Program-made: the position numbers and the translations under genes
In this document: positions 7,396-15,741 of the stretch, piece after piece
Layout: every line of letters begins with the position of its first letter
Position numbering within the stretch: the stretch's first letter is position 1
Notes under the pieces: model-generated
Told to the model about the DNA's origin: nothing
Database searches by the model: none
What the model saw: only the letters and a program-made list of their open reading frames with translations
Assembly (NCBI GenBank): GCA_024684435.1
Contig: JAIKWV010000032.1
Span: 1 to 64,000 of the forward strand
Length of the DNA stretch: 64,000 nt
From: Clostridiales bacterium
Lineage (GTDB): Bacteria > Bacillota > Clostridia > Oscillospirales > Acutalibacteraceae
Direction: 5' to 3'

Positions 7396-8685
7396 TCAGT
7401 TATTGGGACTGTTATCAAGCACCTTCATGTCCGGCATACGTATATGACCGAAGTAATGTTCCGGCCAATATAACGCTGATGATCCCTCAGGCACAGATAT
7501 TTCAAAAAATATATTCCTTGTAACATGGTCGTGTTTAAGGTATGATCCGAATTCATTTGTACTGAAAATAGAAAAGTGGAAATAATACCTTCCCGGCATA
7601 AGTCCCGTTGAGTCAAATTCAAACACAGTCTCATGTTCTTTTTTAGTCGGGTCATATTCTATGTTATCGGAAATCGCCGTACATACATTGACATCGTCAG
7701 CGTATCTGAGAGTAGCAAAAGCCTGCAGCTTGCCAACATCCTTGAACAGATCCCAGCAAACCTTAAATCTGATCTTTTCGTTCTGATAATAATTTGCACT
7801 GGTTTTGTCAAGGAAATACAAATCTTTTACATAGAGGCGTTGTCCGTAAACCATATCTATACGCTGTAAATCACGGAAATCGTAGTGAGCCTTAAGATCA
7901 GACTCTCCCCTTTCCATATACAGACTAATAGCATCTTCCGTACCGCCGTCAAAAATTATACTCCCATGATCAAGAACTATGCAGCGGGAACACAGATTTC
8001 TTATGGTAGACATATTGTGGCTCACATAAAGTACGGCTCTTCCCTCGTTGTTTGCGGCGCTGTCCATCTTGCCCAGGCATTTCTGCTGGAATTTCATATC
8101 GCCCACAGCGAGGACCTCGTCCATAACGAGTATCTCTGAATCGAGATGAGCCGCCACAGAAAAAGCAAGCTTGACGTACATACCGGAGGAATATCTTTTA
8201 ACGGGAGTATCTATAAATTTTTCTATTTCGGAAAACTCGATTATTTCATCCAACTTTTTTGCTATCTCGCTTTTTCTCATGCCAAGAATGGCGCCGTTGA
8301 GAAAAATATTTTCACGACCGGTAAGCTCCGGATGGAAACCCGTACCCACCTCAAGCATACTTGAGATCCTGCCCTTTACCGACACCGTACCTTTAGTGGG
8401 AGCGGTGACCCGGGAAAGAACCTTTAAGAGCGTGGATTTTCCCGCACCGTTTCTGCCGATTATTCCAAGCGCGTCTCCGGCATGGACTTCCGCATTTATG
8501 TTGTTTAATGCGTAAAACTTCCCGCTCTTTGTGTTTACAGTCTCTCCGATCTTTGAATTGGGATCCTCCTTGCCCCGCACCCTTGCCAGCCATGACTGCA
8601 CGTCTCCGTAAAAAGTGCCGGTGCCGATGGTTCCCAGACGGTATTGCTTATATAAATTCTCAAATTTGATAACGGTATCACTCAT
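7396..8685 (-). CDS. Wzt-type polysaccharide ABC exporter, ATPase subunit
   Basis: 429 residues. The N-terminal half is an ABC ATPase with Walker A GRNGAGKST (77-85), signature YSSGMYVKLAF and Walker B ILVMDEVLAVGD. The C-terminal part (about 265-429) is a beta-rich Wzt-type extension that in O-antigen exporters recognises the end of the glycan chain. The ATPase would pair with the ABC-2 permease encoded just upstream to export teichoic acid-like or other surface polysaccharide. AGGAG precedes the ATG by about 8 nt. The insertion between residues 18 and 55 before Walker A is typical of the TagH/Wzt group. Confidence 0.9.
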   Translation of the reverse strand: MSDTVIKFENLYKQYRLGTIGTGTFYGDVQSWLARVRGKEDPNSKIGETVNTKSGKFYALNNINAEVHAGDALGIIGRNGAGKSTLLKVLSRVTAPTKGTVSVKGRISSMLEVGTGFHPELTGRENIFLNGAILGMRKSEIAKKLDEIIEFSEIEKFIDTPVKRYSSGMYVKLAFSVAAHLDSEILVMDEVLAVGDMKFQQKCLGKMDSAANNEGRAVLYVSHNMSTIRNLCSRCIVLDHGSIIFDGGTEDAISLYMERGESDLKAHYDFRDLQRIDMVYGQRLYVKDLYFLDKTSANYYQNEKIRFKVCWDLFKDVGKLQAFATLRYADDVNVCTAISDNIEYDPTKKEHETVFEFDSTGLMPGRYYFHFSIFSTNEFGSYLKHDHVTRNIFFEISVPEGSSALYWPEHYFGHIRMPDMKVLDNSPNN

Positions 8686-8732
8686 GTTTTTAACTCCTGA
8701 TCTTCTGTTTGTTCACGGTATCGCTCATCGAA

Positions 8733-9578
8733 TCAAACTGTATCCATAAACGTTCTTTCCGCCTTATTGAACATAATCATGCCTAAGCAAAAAATTGCTG
8801 CCGAAAAGATCATTGTATATATAAGCGAGCCTATCGGCGGGAAACTGCCTTTACTGAGGAAAGAGTACCTGAAACCCTCAACTACGGATGTCATGGGGTT
8901 GCAAAGAATGAGTACCCTTATCTTTCCCTGTGTTTCAGACAGCGGATAAATCACCGGCGTAAGATAAACAAGGTAGCCTATGAGAACGCCTACGACCATC
9001 TGCAGATCTTTGTATTTAGTTGTCATTGATGAGATCATGGTACCTATGCCGATAGCCATAATCCCTGAACACAGCAAATAAAGCGGCAAAAGTAAAAGGG
9101 AAATATTGGGCCTTACGTTGCCCTTGATAATAAAATATATCCACACCACAGCAAACATTGCAAAACGTATTGAAAACTGTATAAGATTTGAAAGTACGGT
9201 GGTTATGGGCATTACAAGTCTCGGAAAATAAACCTTACCGAAAATGTAAGCGTTTGCCGCAAAGGTGTTGCTTATCCCGGAAAGACTGCTCTGGAAGAAA
9301 GACCATATCAGCGTACCGCACATATAGAACAGAAATGGCGGCACATCATTCGTTCCTATGCCTGCTATGTTACCGAAAACCAAAGTCTGTATAAGTGTGG
9401 TTATCAATGGGGTTATCAGTATCCATATGGGACCGAGAATCGTCTGCTTATAAATCGTTGAAAAATTTCTTTTAACGAACAAGGCAATAAGATCGCGGTA
9501 TTTCCACGTCTCTTCCAGCTTAAGATCAAAAAGCTTTTCGCGGGGTTTTATTACGGTTGTCCAATTTTCAGTACTCAC
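8733..9578 (-). CDS. Wzm/TagG-type polysaccharide ABC exporter, permease subunit
   Basis: 281 residues with six predicted membrane helices. The N-terminal amphipathic part contains EETWKYRDLIALFVKRNF, followed by IYKQTILGPIW; this is the family hallmark of Wzm/TagG/RfbD permeases (ABC-2 type). It would form the membrane channel for a lipid-linked polysaccharide powered by the downstream ATPase. The start is GTG at 9578, with AGGA 9 nt upstream. It is the first gene of a three-gene leftward operon from the promoter at 9635-9663. No glycosyltransferases lie nearby, so the exported glycan is unknown. Confidence 0.9.
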   Translation of the reverse strand: MSTENWTTVIKPREKLFDLKLEETWKYRDLIALFVKRNFSTIYKQTILGPIWILITPLITTLIQTLVFGNIAGIGTNDVPPFLFYMCGTLIWSFFQSSLSGISNTFAANAYIFGKVYFPRLVMPITTVLSNLIQFSIRFAMFAVVWIYFIIKGNVRPNISLLLLPLYLLCSGIMAIGIGTMISSMTTKYKDLQMVVGVLIGYLVYLTPVIYPLSETQGKIRVLILCNPMTSVVEGFRYSFLSKGSFPPIGSLIYTMIFSAAIFCLGMIMFNKAERTFMDTV

Positions 9579-9634
9579 TTCAAAATCCTGCCTTTTTATC
9601 TTAATTTTACATACTTGTACATAATATTTTTTAT

Positions 9635-9663
9635 ATTATACTATATATGGAATATTTTTACAA
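9635..9663 (-). promoter_or_regulatory. sigma-A promoter of the polysaccharide exporter operon
   Basis: Minus strand TTGTAA (9658-9663), 17-bp spacer, TATAAT (9635-9640). Confidence 0.6.
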
Positions 9664-9744
9664 CACGGTAAACGTTATAAATTAAAAAATTTTTAAATTT
9701 ATTTATTAAGCTGTGTTTTCGCTCAAATCTTATACATAATGACG

Positions 9745-9791
9745 AAAAAAATCGCAGACCGGCAATCTTATTTTTGCTGACCTGCGATTTT
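9745..9791 (-). terminator. rho-independent terminator of the sugar kinase gene
   Basis: AAAATCGCAG (9748-9757) pairs with CTGCGATTTT (9782-9791), with an inner GGCAA-like extension. On the minus strand the stem runs into TTTTTTT. Confidence 0.85.
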
Positions 9792-9806
9792 GTATTCCCG
9801 TTTTTT

Positions 9807-10766
9807 TCAATTTAATTCATCCATCGTGGGATATGAGCTCATCGCCCCATGTCTGGTAACGCTTATCGCGCAGAACGCCGTGGAAAAATCCGCGCAGCTT
9901 TGTAATGTTGCCTTGTCTGTTTCAGAAATATTATTCACCGTAACGCCGCTTTGATTGAGTTTATACAGGAAAGAACCCATAAAGCCGTCCCCCGCTCCGG
10001 TGGTATCCACGACTTTCGCCTTCGGAGCCTCGCTGTAAACGCTGATTTTCTTAGTAAACACATATGCGCCGCCGGCTCCGCAGGTGTATATGACCAGTTT
10101 AACGTCGCCCCGGAACAATATATCCAAGGCCTTGTTTATGTCCTTCTCTCCGGTAATGAACTCCAGCTCCTCATCAGAGATCTTGAGTATATCCGCATAA
10201 CCTATGAATTCATTGACCGTGCTTTTGAGCAGATCTATGTCCTGCCACAGCTGAAATCTCAGGTTTGGGTCAAAGCTCACCATAACTCCGCTTTCCTTTG
10301 CGTACTCTATAGCCCTTCTGTGAGCTTCCTTCATGGGGAAATCCCCTAAATCAACACTGCAGAAATGGAAAACGTAAGCATCGGAGAAATAATCCCTGTT
10401 AAGCTGCTCCGCGCTGTAAAGCATATCGGCGGAGGGCTTTCTGTAAAAGGAAAATGTGCGGTTCCCATCCTTGCCCAGGCTCACGAAAGCAAGCGCCGTA
10501 TTTGCCTTGTCGGTCAAGGCTATTTCCCCTGTATCCACACCGTAGGACTTAAGCTCCCTCAAAATGCTCGCGCCGAAAGGATCGTTCCCCAGCTGGGTTA
10601 TAATGCCAGATCTGCCGCCAAGTACCGAATAGGCGCAGCAAACATTTGCAGGCGCTCCGCCCACCTTTGGAGAAAACTCGGTGACCTCGTAAAACTCACA
10701 GCCCTTTTCATTGGGTATAAAATCTATAAGCGCCTCCCCCAGCGCTATAAGCTTATTCCTGATCAT
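9807..10766 (-). CDS. PfkB family carbohydrate kinase (fructokinase-like)
   Basis: A 319-residue ribokinase-fold sugar kinase. It shows the N-terminal IALGEALIDFIPNE, the first PfkB signature region GGAPANVCCAYSVLGG, and the C-terminal signature DTTGAGDGFMGSF, whose last Asp is the catalytic base. The N-terminal sequence is most like bacterial fructokinases, so ATP-dependent phosphorylation of fructose or a related sugar in the cytoplasm is likely. The start at 10766 is set by AAGGAGG 9 nt upstream; the in-frame ATG at 10775 is too close to it, and the frame further upstream runs through the tRNA gene. It lies downstream of tRNA-Pro with a terminator between them. Confidence 0.88.
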   Translation of the reverse strand: MIRNKLIALGEALIDFIPNEKGCEFYEVTEFSPKVGGAPANVCCAYSVLGGRSGIITQLGNDPFGASILRELKSYGVDTGEIALTDKANTALAFVSLGKDGNRTFSFYRKPSADMLYSAEQLNRDYFSDAYVFHFCSVDLGDFPMKEAHRRAIEYAKESGVMVSFDPNLRFQLWQDIDLLKSTVNEFIGYADILKISDEELEFITGEKDINKALDILFRGDVKLVIYTCGAGGAYVFTKKISVYSEAPKAKVVDTTGAGDGFMGSFLYKLNQSGVTVNNISETDKATLQSCADFSTAFCAISVTRHGAMSSYPTMDELN

Positions 10767-10805
10767 TATTTTCATCCTCCTTAGATTTAAAGCGATAACC
10801 CCATA

Positions 10806-10842
10806 TTCAAAATCGCGCCTTTTGATAACCAAAAGACGCGAT
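10806..10842 (-). terminator. terminator between tRNA-Pro and the sugar kinase
   Basis: A 13-bp stem with one G-U pair (10812-10824 with 10830-10842) and a 5-nt loop. On the minus strand it is followed by TTTTGAAT. It lies directly after the tRNA 3' end. Confidence 0.75.
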
Positions 10843-10847
10843 CTTGA

Positions 10848-10924
10848 TGGTCGGAGTGACGGGATTTGAACCCATGGCCTCTTGGTCCCGAACCAAGCGC
10901 GATACCAAACTTCGCCACACCCCG
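10848..10924 (-). tRNA. tRNA-Pro (anticodon CGG)
   Basis: A 77-nt cloverleaf on the minus strand. The acceptor stem CGGGGTG pairs with CACTCCG; the anticodon arm is CTTGG-TTCGGGA-CCAAG, giving anticodon CGG; the T arm holds GGTTCAAATCC. The 3' CCA is encoded in the DNA. It reads proline CCG codons. A promoter lies at 10939-10967 and a terminator at 10812-10842, so it is a single tRNA transcription unit. Confidence 0.96.
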
Positions 10925-10938
10925 GTGACACTTTGATT

Positions 10939-10967
10939 ATTATATACTAAATCAAATTTTAAATCAA
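10939..10967 (-). promoter_or_regulatory. sigma-A promoter of tRNA-Pro
   Basis: Minus strand TTGATT (10962-10967), 17-bp spacer, TATAAT (10939-10944), ending 14 nt before the mature tRNA 5' end. Confidence 0.7.
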
Positions 10968-11027
10968 TACATTTTTTAAATTTTTACGGACTTTATAGAA
11001 AACCGCAAATATCCGTCACCGGAAATT

Positions 11028-11070
11028 CTCAAACATCAGAGCGTGCAAACCGGATAACCTGCACGCTCTG
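11028..11070 (-). terminator. terminator of the HerA/DUF4838 operon
   Basis: A perfect 11-bp stem CAGAGCGTGCA (11037-11047 with 11060-11070) lies 17 nt after the DUF4838 stop. The following minus-strand sequence ATGTTTGAG is only weakly U-rich, so efficiency is uncertain. Confidence 0.6.
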
Positions 11071-11087
11071 AGCTGTTTTATTTTATC

Positions 11088-12935
11088 TCATTTATTGTAT
11101 ATTCTGCCCATTAAGTTATACAATTTGAGGACAACGGGCTCTATGGCGAACCAGAAGGGTTCCTCGTAGAGCTTGCACCACTTGCCGGGACATCTCAGCA
11201 AAATAAGGGACATACACTCTGTAAACTCACGGTCACGGCGGGTGTGGTTCATGTAGGTTATACCCATGCGAAGCAGATCGTTATAAAGCTCCTCCCGGGC
11301 GCGCATACGCATATACAATGTGGTGCGCAAGGGGGAAAACTCAGCTCTGCGGTTTTCGCTTTTCCAGAAACGCCAGCAAAGCTCTGAACGTTCGACCCGG
11401 TCAAAATATTTCGTACCCTGCGCCTTTTCCTTTGCTTCCTTCCACTGTGCGTCTGAATACTCCACGTCCGACGCATTAAAGCGTGTCAGCGTGTCGGTGC
11501 TGTCGGGGAAAACTCCCAGATGAGAAAGATATGAGGCGCCGGCCTTTTTCGTGACCCGCTCCAGGAAACGGTATATGGGTTCCCATGCGTCCCCGTAATA
11601 AGCCTTCAGAAAGCCCCGCATTTCGGCGTCGAAATCAAGATAGGGATCCTTCATAAGCCTTGTAAGCAGATAGCCCCGAAGCTCGCCGAACTCCGCGTTG
11701 TCGTCCAAAGCGGGCTCGCCCTCCTCAAAAATACCCTTTGCGTTGTTTTCGTAGAATATCTGCATATTTCTCTGGATCACTCCGAAATCCGGATAGATAC
11801 AAGGCGTTTCCCAGTAATTTGTGGTGTAATCCCAGATATATATGCGCTTGCAGATCTCGCCCCAATCGTGCAGATCCTGCATAAAGTCCACATTTTCCTT
11901 GCATTTCGGATCATCCAGGGTGTGACAGAAACAGCACTCGATGTCACACAGACGGATTATCACATTATCACGGGGAACCACCTTTGTGGGTGTTTTTCGG
12001 GTGTATGAATAGGCAAAGGTATCTATCGCAACATTGTCGTAACCCGCCTCTTTTACCGCATCGGCAACGGCGTTTGCAAAGGTCACGTTGGTACCCGCAT
12101 GGGAGCCGTTTTCTTTATCCAGCGCCTTGCAGGCGGGACATTCGCAGAACTCGCTGTTATCGTCCTGAGTGATGGAGATTATCTGCAGATCAGCGTTGGG
12201 GTCATACAGATAAGACTGAAGTATCTCAAGCACCTCATCAGTCACAACACGCAGAGTATCCGGATTGGTCAAGCAGAGCTGATTCGGGGTGCGCTTTCCG
12301 TCGTGGAGAGCAAAATATTCCGGATGCTCGTCAAAGTACTTGTCTCTGGAACAAAAGCGTGTGGACAGGGTGTGACAGAAACCGTAAATGTAGCCGCCGG
12401 TGTAACCGCCTATGCTTGTAAGCCCGTTGGCAAGCGCAAATTCATTATCAAAAGCGCTCCTCCAATCCGTCGCGGTGTACTCAAAATAAGGCGAATAGGT
12501 AATGTTGATATTATCCGGCAGGGAAAGAGCGTCGGTCTTTGGTAAAACCGTCTCCTCCGGCGCGTACCAGCGACAGCCGCAGTACTCCTGCAAAAAGGTG
12601 TATACGCCGTTAAGTGCGCCTCTGCCGCCCACACCTTTTATATAAACCGCACCGCCGTCCCGACGGGTGATGCTGTAGCCTCCGGCGGTTATATTCGCAG
12701 CGTTTTCAGGCTCTCCGCCAATAATGAAGTCCGCCTGATCCGCCGCCTCACCTATGACAGGTTCGCATGGCAAAATACGGGCAAGATAAAGACGCAGGGT
12801 GTCAGCGGCAGATCGGTCATCCGCCGTTGCGTTTTCACTCAGGGCGATGCTGTACACCTCCCCCGCAGCCGCGGAAAAAGGCACAGCCGATATAAGCAGC
12901 AATAAACACATTATGAGACAAAGTGTTCTTTTCAT
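11088..12935 (-). CDS. secreted DUF4838 domain protein (GH67-like architecture)
   Basis: 615 residues with a signal peptide (MKRTLCLIMCLLLL, cleavage near AAAG). The N-terminal domain (about 25-125) resembles the alpha-glucuronidase-type accessory domain (GRGALNGVYTFLQEYCGCRW). The DUF4838 region follows, with SITQDDNSEFCECPACKAL and the acidic cluster LCDIECCFCHTLDD. Proteins of this type are regarded as probable glycoside hydrolases related to GH67/GH20-like barrels, but the activity is not established. The start at 12935 is chosen because GGAG lies 9 nt upstream and the signal peptide begins there; an ATG at 12959 overlaps the stop of the small upstream gene. It is the last gene of a three-gene operon. 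Confidence 0.8.
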   Translation of the reverse strand: MKRTLCLIMCLLLLISAVPFSAAAGEVYSIALSENATADDRSAADTLRLYLARILPCEPVIGEAADQADFIIGGEPENAANITAGGYSITRRDGGAVYIKGVGGRGALNGVYTFLQEYCGCRWYAPEETVLPKTDALSLPDNINITYSPYFEYTATDWRSAFDNEFALANGLTSIGGYTGGYIYGFCHTLSTRFCSRDKYFDEHPEYFALHDGKRTPNQLCLTNPDTLRVVTDEVLEILQSYLYDPNADLQIISITQDDNSEFCECPACKALDKENGSHAGTNVTFANAVADAVKEAGYDNVAIDTFAYSYTRKTPTKVVPRDNVIIRLCDIECCFCHTLDDPKCKENVDFMQDLHDWGEICKRIYIWDYTTNYWETPCIYPDFGVIQRNMQIFYENNAKGIFEEGEPALDDNAEFGELRGYLLTRLMKDPYLDFDAEMRGFLKAYYGDAWEPIYRFLERVTKKAGASYLSHLGVFPDSTDTLTRFNASDVEYSDAQWKEAKEKAQGTKYFDRVERSELCWRFWKSENRRAEFSPLRTTLYMRMRAREELYNDLLRMGITYMNHTRRDREFTECMSLILLRCPGKWCKLYEEPFWFAIEPVVLKLYNLMGRIYNK

Positions 12936-12958
12936 AAAGTTAAACTCCGTAATTCTCA

Positions 12959-13108
12959 TTATTTAAACATATCAATTAAAAGGTAAACTACTACAATGAT
13001 GGCAAAGCACGCAAGAACGACTGTCAAACAACCGCGGACGGGATTTTTACAGACATCTCCTCCATCGCTTTTATCATACATCATAAAATCCATATAGTCG
13101 TCATTCAT
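12959..13108 (-). CDS. 49-residue membrane peptide
   Basis: A small gene between the HerA-like ATPase and DUF4838 genes. The product begins MNDDYMDFMMYDKSDGG, contains CKNPVRGC, and ends with a single hydrophobic helix (about residues 28-46, LTVVLACFAIIVVVYLLI). The pattern is an acidic, probably cytoplasmic tail, a basic junction and one transmembrane segment. AGAGGA lies about 11 nt before the ATG. The gene has 34 nt upstream to the ATPase stop and 23 nt downstream to the DUF4838 start, consistent with one mRNA. I recognise no family. Confidence 0.6.
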   Translation of the reverse strand: MNDDYMDFMMYDKSDGGDVCKNPVRGCLTVVLACFAIIVVVYLLIDMFK

Positions 13109-13142
13109 AGCAGCCCGTTTCCTCTCGTTTACAAAAAAACTA

Positions 13143-14657
13143 TCATTTAAACAGTGTGTTGAACAGTCCTCTCTTGATTATCTGGCCGCCGGTGCGGATA
13201 AGCTGGGTCTCTATTTTCGCACGGCGCTGTTCCGCTTTTTTCTTGTCTGCCGCCGCCTTCTTTTCTTTTTCTTTCTGAAGTCTTAATTCTTCCTTTTCCT
13301 TTGCCTTGGCAAATTCCTCTTTTTCCTTCTCAAGCTGTAATCTTTCAGCCTCAAGCTTTGCGGCCTCAGCGTCTCTTTCCTTTCTGTCCTGAATGACCTC
13401 GTAGGCGGACTCGTTATCCACCGCCGTGTCATATTTTTCCATGCGGTCTGTCTTCCTTGTAAAGAAACGCGCCGACTCATCCGCCTGAGCCATCAGGCTC
13501 TGAGGACAGATTATTGAGGTCTCCTGCACTATTGTGGGAACGCCCTCGCTGTCAAGCACAGATACAAGAGCATGACCCACGCCAAGGGTGGTTATGACCT
13601 CCTCGGTTTTGAAGTTCGGGTTGGGTCTGAAGGACGCCGCGGCGGCGCGTATCGCCTTCTGCTCCGCAGGGGTATAGGCGCGAAGGGCGTGCTGTACCTT
13701 GTTGCTCAGCTGAGCCAGTACGCTGTCGGGGATATCGCTGGGGCTTTGGGTCACAAAATATATGCCCACGCCCTTGGAGCGGATAAGCTTTACCACCTGC
13801 TGGATCTTCTGCACAAGCACGGAGGGCGCGTCGGCAAAAAGCAGATGCGCTTCGTCAAAGAAGAAGACCAGCTTTGGTTTTTCAAGGTCACCTACCTCCG
13901 GCAGGTTTTCAAAGAGTTCAGACAGCATCCAGAGCAGGAATGTGGCGTAGAGCTTGGGGTTCTGGACCAGCTTTACGCAATTCAATATATTGACTATACC
14001 GTGACCGTTTTCGTCGGTGCGTATCCAGTCCCTCAGGTCAAGGGCGGGTTCGCCGAAGAAAAGGTCTCCTCCCTGTGTTTCAAGGGGGATCAGCGCCCTG
14101 ACGATAGCTCCCAGGGACGCAGTTGCAATATTGCCATATGTAAGAATGTAATCGTTTTTGTGCTCTCCAACATAGTTGAGCATAGCCTGCAGATCCTTAA
14201 GGTCGGTCAGAAGCAGACCGTGATCGTCGGCTATTTTGAAGACTATATTCAGTACGCCCTCCTGCGCCGGAGTAAGTCCGAGGATACGGGAAAGGAGTTC
14301 CGGACCCATGTCGGAAACAGTCGCCCTGACAGGGTGTCCCCCCTCGCCGTAAATATCCCAGAAGCAGACCGGGTAGGATTTGTAAGTAAAGCTGTCCCTG
14401 ATGCCGAATTTGTCTATGCGCTTTTCCATGCCCTCGTTGGAAACGCCCGGAACGCACAGCCCGGAAACGTCGCCCTTTATATCACAGAGAAAAACAGGTA
14501 CGCCGGCGTCGGAAAAGGATTCCGCCATGACCTTCATGGTCACGGTCTTTCCCGTGCCGCTGGCTCCGGCTATCAAGCCGTGACGGTTACACATATTGAG
14601 GGGGATCTCAACACGATCTTCCGCGAGTCCCAAATAAATTTTACCGTTCTGATACAT
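13143..14657 (-). CDS. HerA-like/DUF853 (YjgR-type) ATPase
   Basis: A 504-residue P-loop ATPase. Walker A is GASGTGKT (31-38), followed by VPVFLCDIKGDVSG; Walker B is FFFDEAHLLF; and the arginine-bearing segment IRSKGVGIYFVTQSPSDIP matches the DUF853/YjgR family of HerA/FtsK-related proteins. The C-terminal 100 residues are a highly charged Glu/Lys/Ala coiled coil (EKEKEEFAKAKEKEE-like) ending in a short hydrophobic tail. The cellular role of YjgR proteins is not settled; DNA translocation is inferred from homology. GAGAGGG lies 8 nt before the ATG. First gene of the operon from the promoter at 14711-14739. Confidence 0.9.
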   Translation of the reverse strand: MYQNGKIYLGLAEDRVEIPLNMCNRHGLIAGASGTGKTVTMKVMAESFSDAGVPVFLCDIKGDVSGLCVPGVSNEGMEKRIDKFGIRDSFTYKSYPVCFWDIYGEGGHPVRATVSDMGPELLSRILGLTPAQEGVLNIVFKIADDHGLLLTDLKDLQAMLNYVGEHKNDYILTYGNIATASLGAIVRALIPLETQGGDLFFGEPALDLRDWIRTDENGHGIVNILNCVKLVQNPKLYATFLLWMLSELFENLPEVGDLEKPKLVFFFDEAHLLFADAPSVLVQKIQQVVKLIRSKGVGIYFVTQSPSDIPDSVLAQLSNKVQHALRAYTPAEQKAIRAAAASFRPNPNFKTEEVITTLGVGHALVSVLDSEGVPTIVQETSIICPQSLMAQADESARFFTRKTDRMEKYDTAVDNESAYEVIQDRKERDAEAAKLEAERLQLEKEKEEFAKAKEKEELRLQKEKEKKAAADKKKAEQRRAKIETQLIRTGGQIIKRGLFNTLFK

Positions 14658-14710
14658 AACAATTCCCTCTCATTATTATTTTCTAAATAAAAGTAATACT
14701 GCATATCTTA

Positions 14711-14739
14711 ACTATATATTTGATTTTGAATTTTGTCAA
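14711..14739 (-). promoter_or_regulatory. sigma-A promoter of the HerA-like operon
   Basis: Minus strand TTGACA (14734-14739), 17-bp spacer, TATAGT (14711-14716). Confidence 0.7.
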
Positions 14740-14823
14740 GACAACATAATCATATAAAATGAGTTTTCTGAACAACCGTGTTAATAATATGCAAATAACG
14801 TTGTTTACTCTGCTAAAAATATG

Positions 14824-14852
14824 TTGCGCGGAAATGAAAATTGTGGTATATT
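14824..14852 (+). promoter_or_regulatory. sigma-A promoter of the secreted protein gene
   Basis: TTGCGC (14824-14829), 17-bp spacer, TATATT (14847-14852), 30 nt before the start codon. Confidence 0.55.
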
Positions 14853-14882
14853 GATAATACAAAATTGATAGGAGATGTTTTT

Positions 14883-15656
14883 ATGCAAGTAATGAAACGC
14901 GCACTTTCCGTCCTGCTCTGCTGCGCCCTGCTTGCGGCGTTCGCGCCGATGGTCTGCGCAGAGGACAAAATACTTATTGAAAAAGTATCAGCAACGTATA
15001 CTGTTCCCGCCGCGGGCGAACCGTTTTACTTCAACGCGATCACCGTACCGGACGACGCTAACTACACAGCGGAAATCAAACAGGTTTATTATAAGGAAGA
15101 CGGATATAAGCATCTTGCCGACGGCGACATTGTGGAAAAAGGTCGCATGTACTGTGTCAGGATCCGTTTTACCGCTAACAGCGGCTATCGTCTGGAGTAT
15201 AATACAACCGAATACACCATCAACGGCATTGTTGCGACCATATTCGGAGGCACCGATATGCCGGAGGTCACCTTCGTTCCAATAAGCCTTGATTATGTTC
15301 AGCTGAACGTTCCGGAAGACGCCACGGTCGACTACAAAGAATACGTCACCGTGATCGCGACGGCGTCCGGTTTGCCGGCAGGGTACTTCGTTGCGCTGTA
15401 TGAGGGTGAGACACTCCTTGCAAAAGGCGACAATACAACCGTCCGCTGCTACTTCAATAAGATGAGAAAGAGCAAAACAATTACCGCGAAGGTCATCGAT
15501 GCGGGCGGTAACGTGCAGTCGAACGCATACGGCAGGCTTGAAAAAGACATTACAGTCACCGTCAACACAGGTTTATTTTCGAGACTTCGGGCGTTCATAA
15601 GAGAACTGATCCAACTCATCGGTCGTCCCCATCCTTATGTGGTTCTTGAGCCATAA
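14883..15656 (+). CDS. secreted protein of unknown function
   Basis: 257 residues with a signal peptide (ALSVLLCCALLAAFAPMVCA, cleavage before EDK). The mature part looks like two beta-sandwich-type segments: about 25-130 (TYTVPAAGEPFYFNAITVP, then RMYCVRIRFTANSGYRL) and about 140-235 (YVTVIATASGLPAG, then ITAKVIDAGGNVQS). The pattern suggests Ig-like domains. The C-terminus FSRLRAFIRELIQLIG is amphipathic and could associate with the membrane. No enzyme motif is seen and I do not recognise a family. AGGAG lies 8 nt before the ATG at 14883. Single gene with its own promoter and terminator. Confidence 0.75.
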   Translation: MQVMKRALSVLLCCALLAAFAPMVCAEDKILIEKVSATYTVPAAGEPFYFNAITVPDDANYTAEIKQVYYKEDGYKHLADGDIVEKGRMYCVRIRFTANSGYRLEYNTTEYTINGIVATIFGGTDMPEVTFVPISLDYVQLNVPEDATVDYKEYVTVIATASGLPAGYFVALYEGETLLAKGDNTTVRCYFNKMRKSKTITAKVIDAGGNVQSNAYGRLEKDITVTVNTGLFSRLRAFIRELIQLIGRPHPYVVLEP

Positions 15657-15691
15657 CACAGCAAATTTTTATCTGTTTTACTGTAACAGTT

Positions 15692-15726
15692 GACCCGTTC
15701 TCATAACGAGAACGGGTCGTTTTTAT
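15692..15726 (+). terminator. rho-independent terminator
   Basis: A perfect 11-bp stem GACCCGTTCTC (15692-15702 with 15708-15718), 5-nt loop, then GTTTTTATAT. It lies between convergent genes and could act weakly for hydF as well. Confidence 0.9.
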
Positions 15727-15741
15727 ATTTATTTCGACAAC

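Noticed and set aside
7425-7655. Second frame in the Wzt-type gene suggesting a frameshift
   Set aside because: The main frame is intact for 429 residues with a complete C-terminal domain, so the other frame is a shadow.
10767-10931. Upstream extension of the sugar kinase frame
   Set aside because: It runs through the tRNA-Pro gene and a terminator; the RBS and family N-terminus place the start at 10766.
13572-14690. 372-residue frame on the plus strand
   Set aside because: It is antisense to the HerA-like ATPase gene, which has clear Walker motifs; the opposite frame has no recognisable features.
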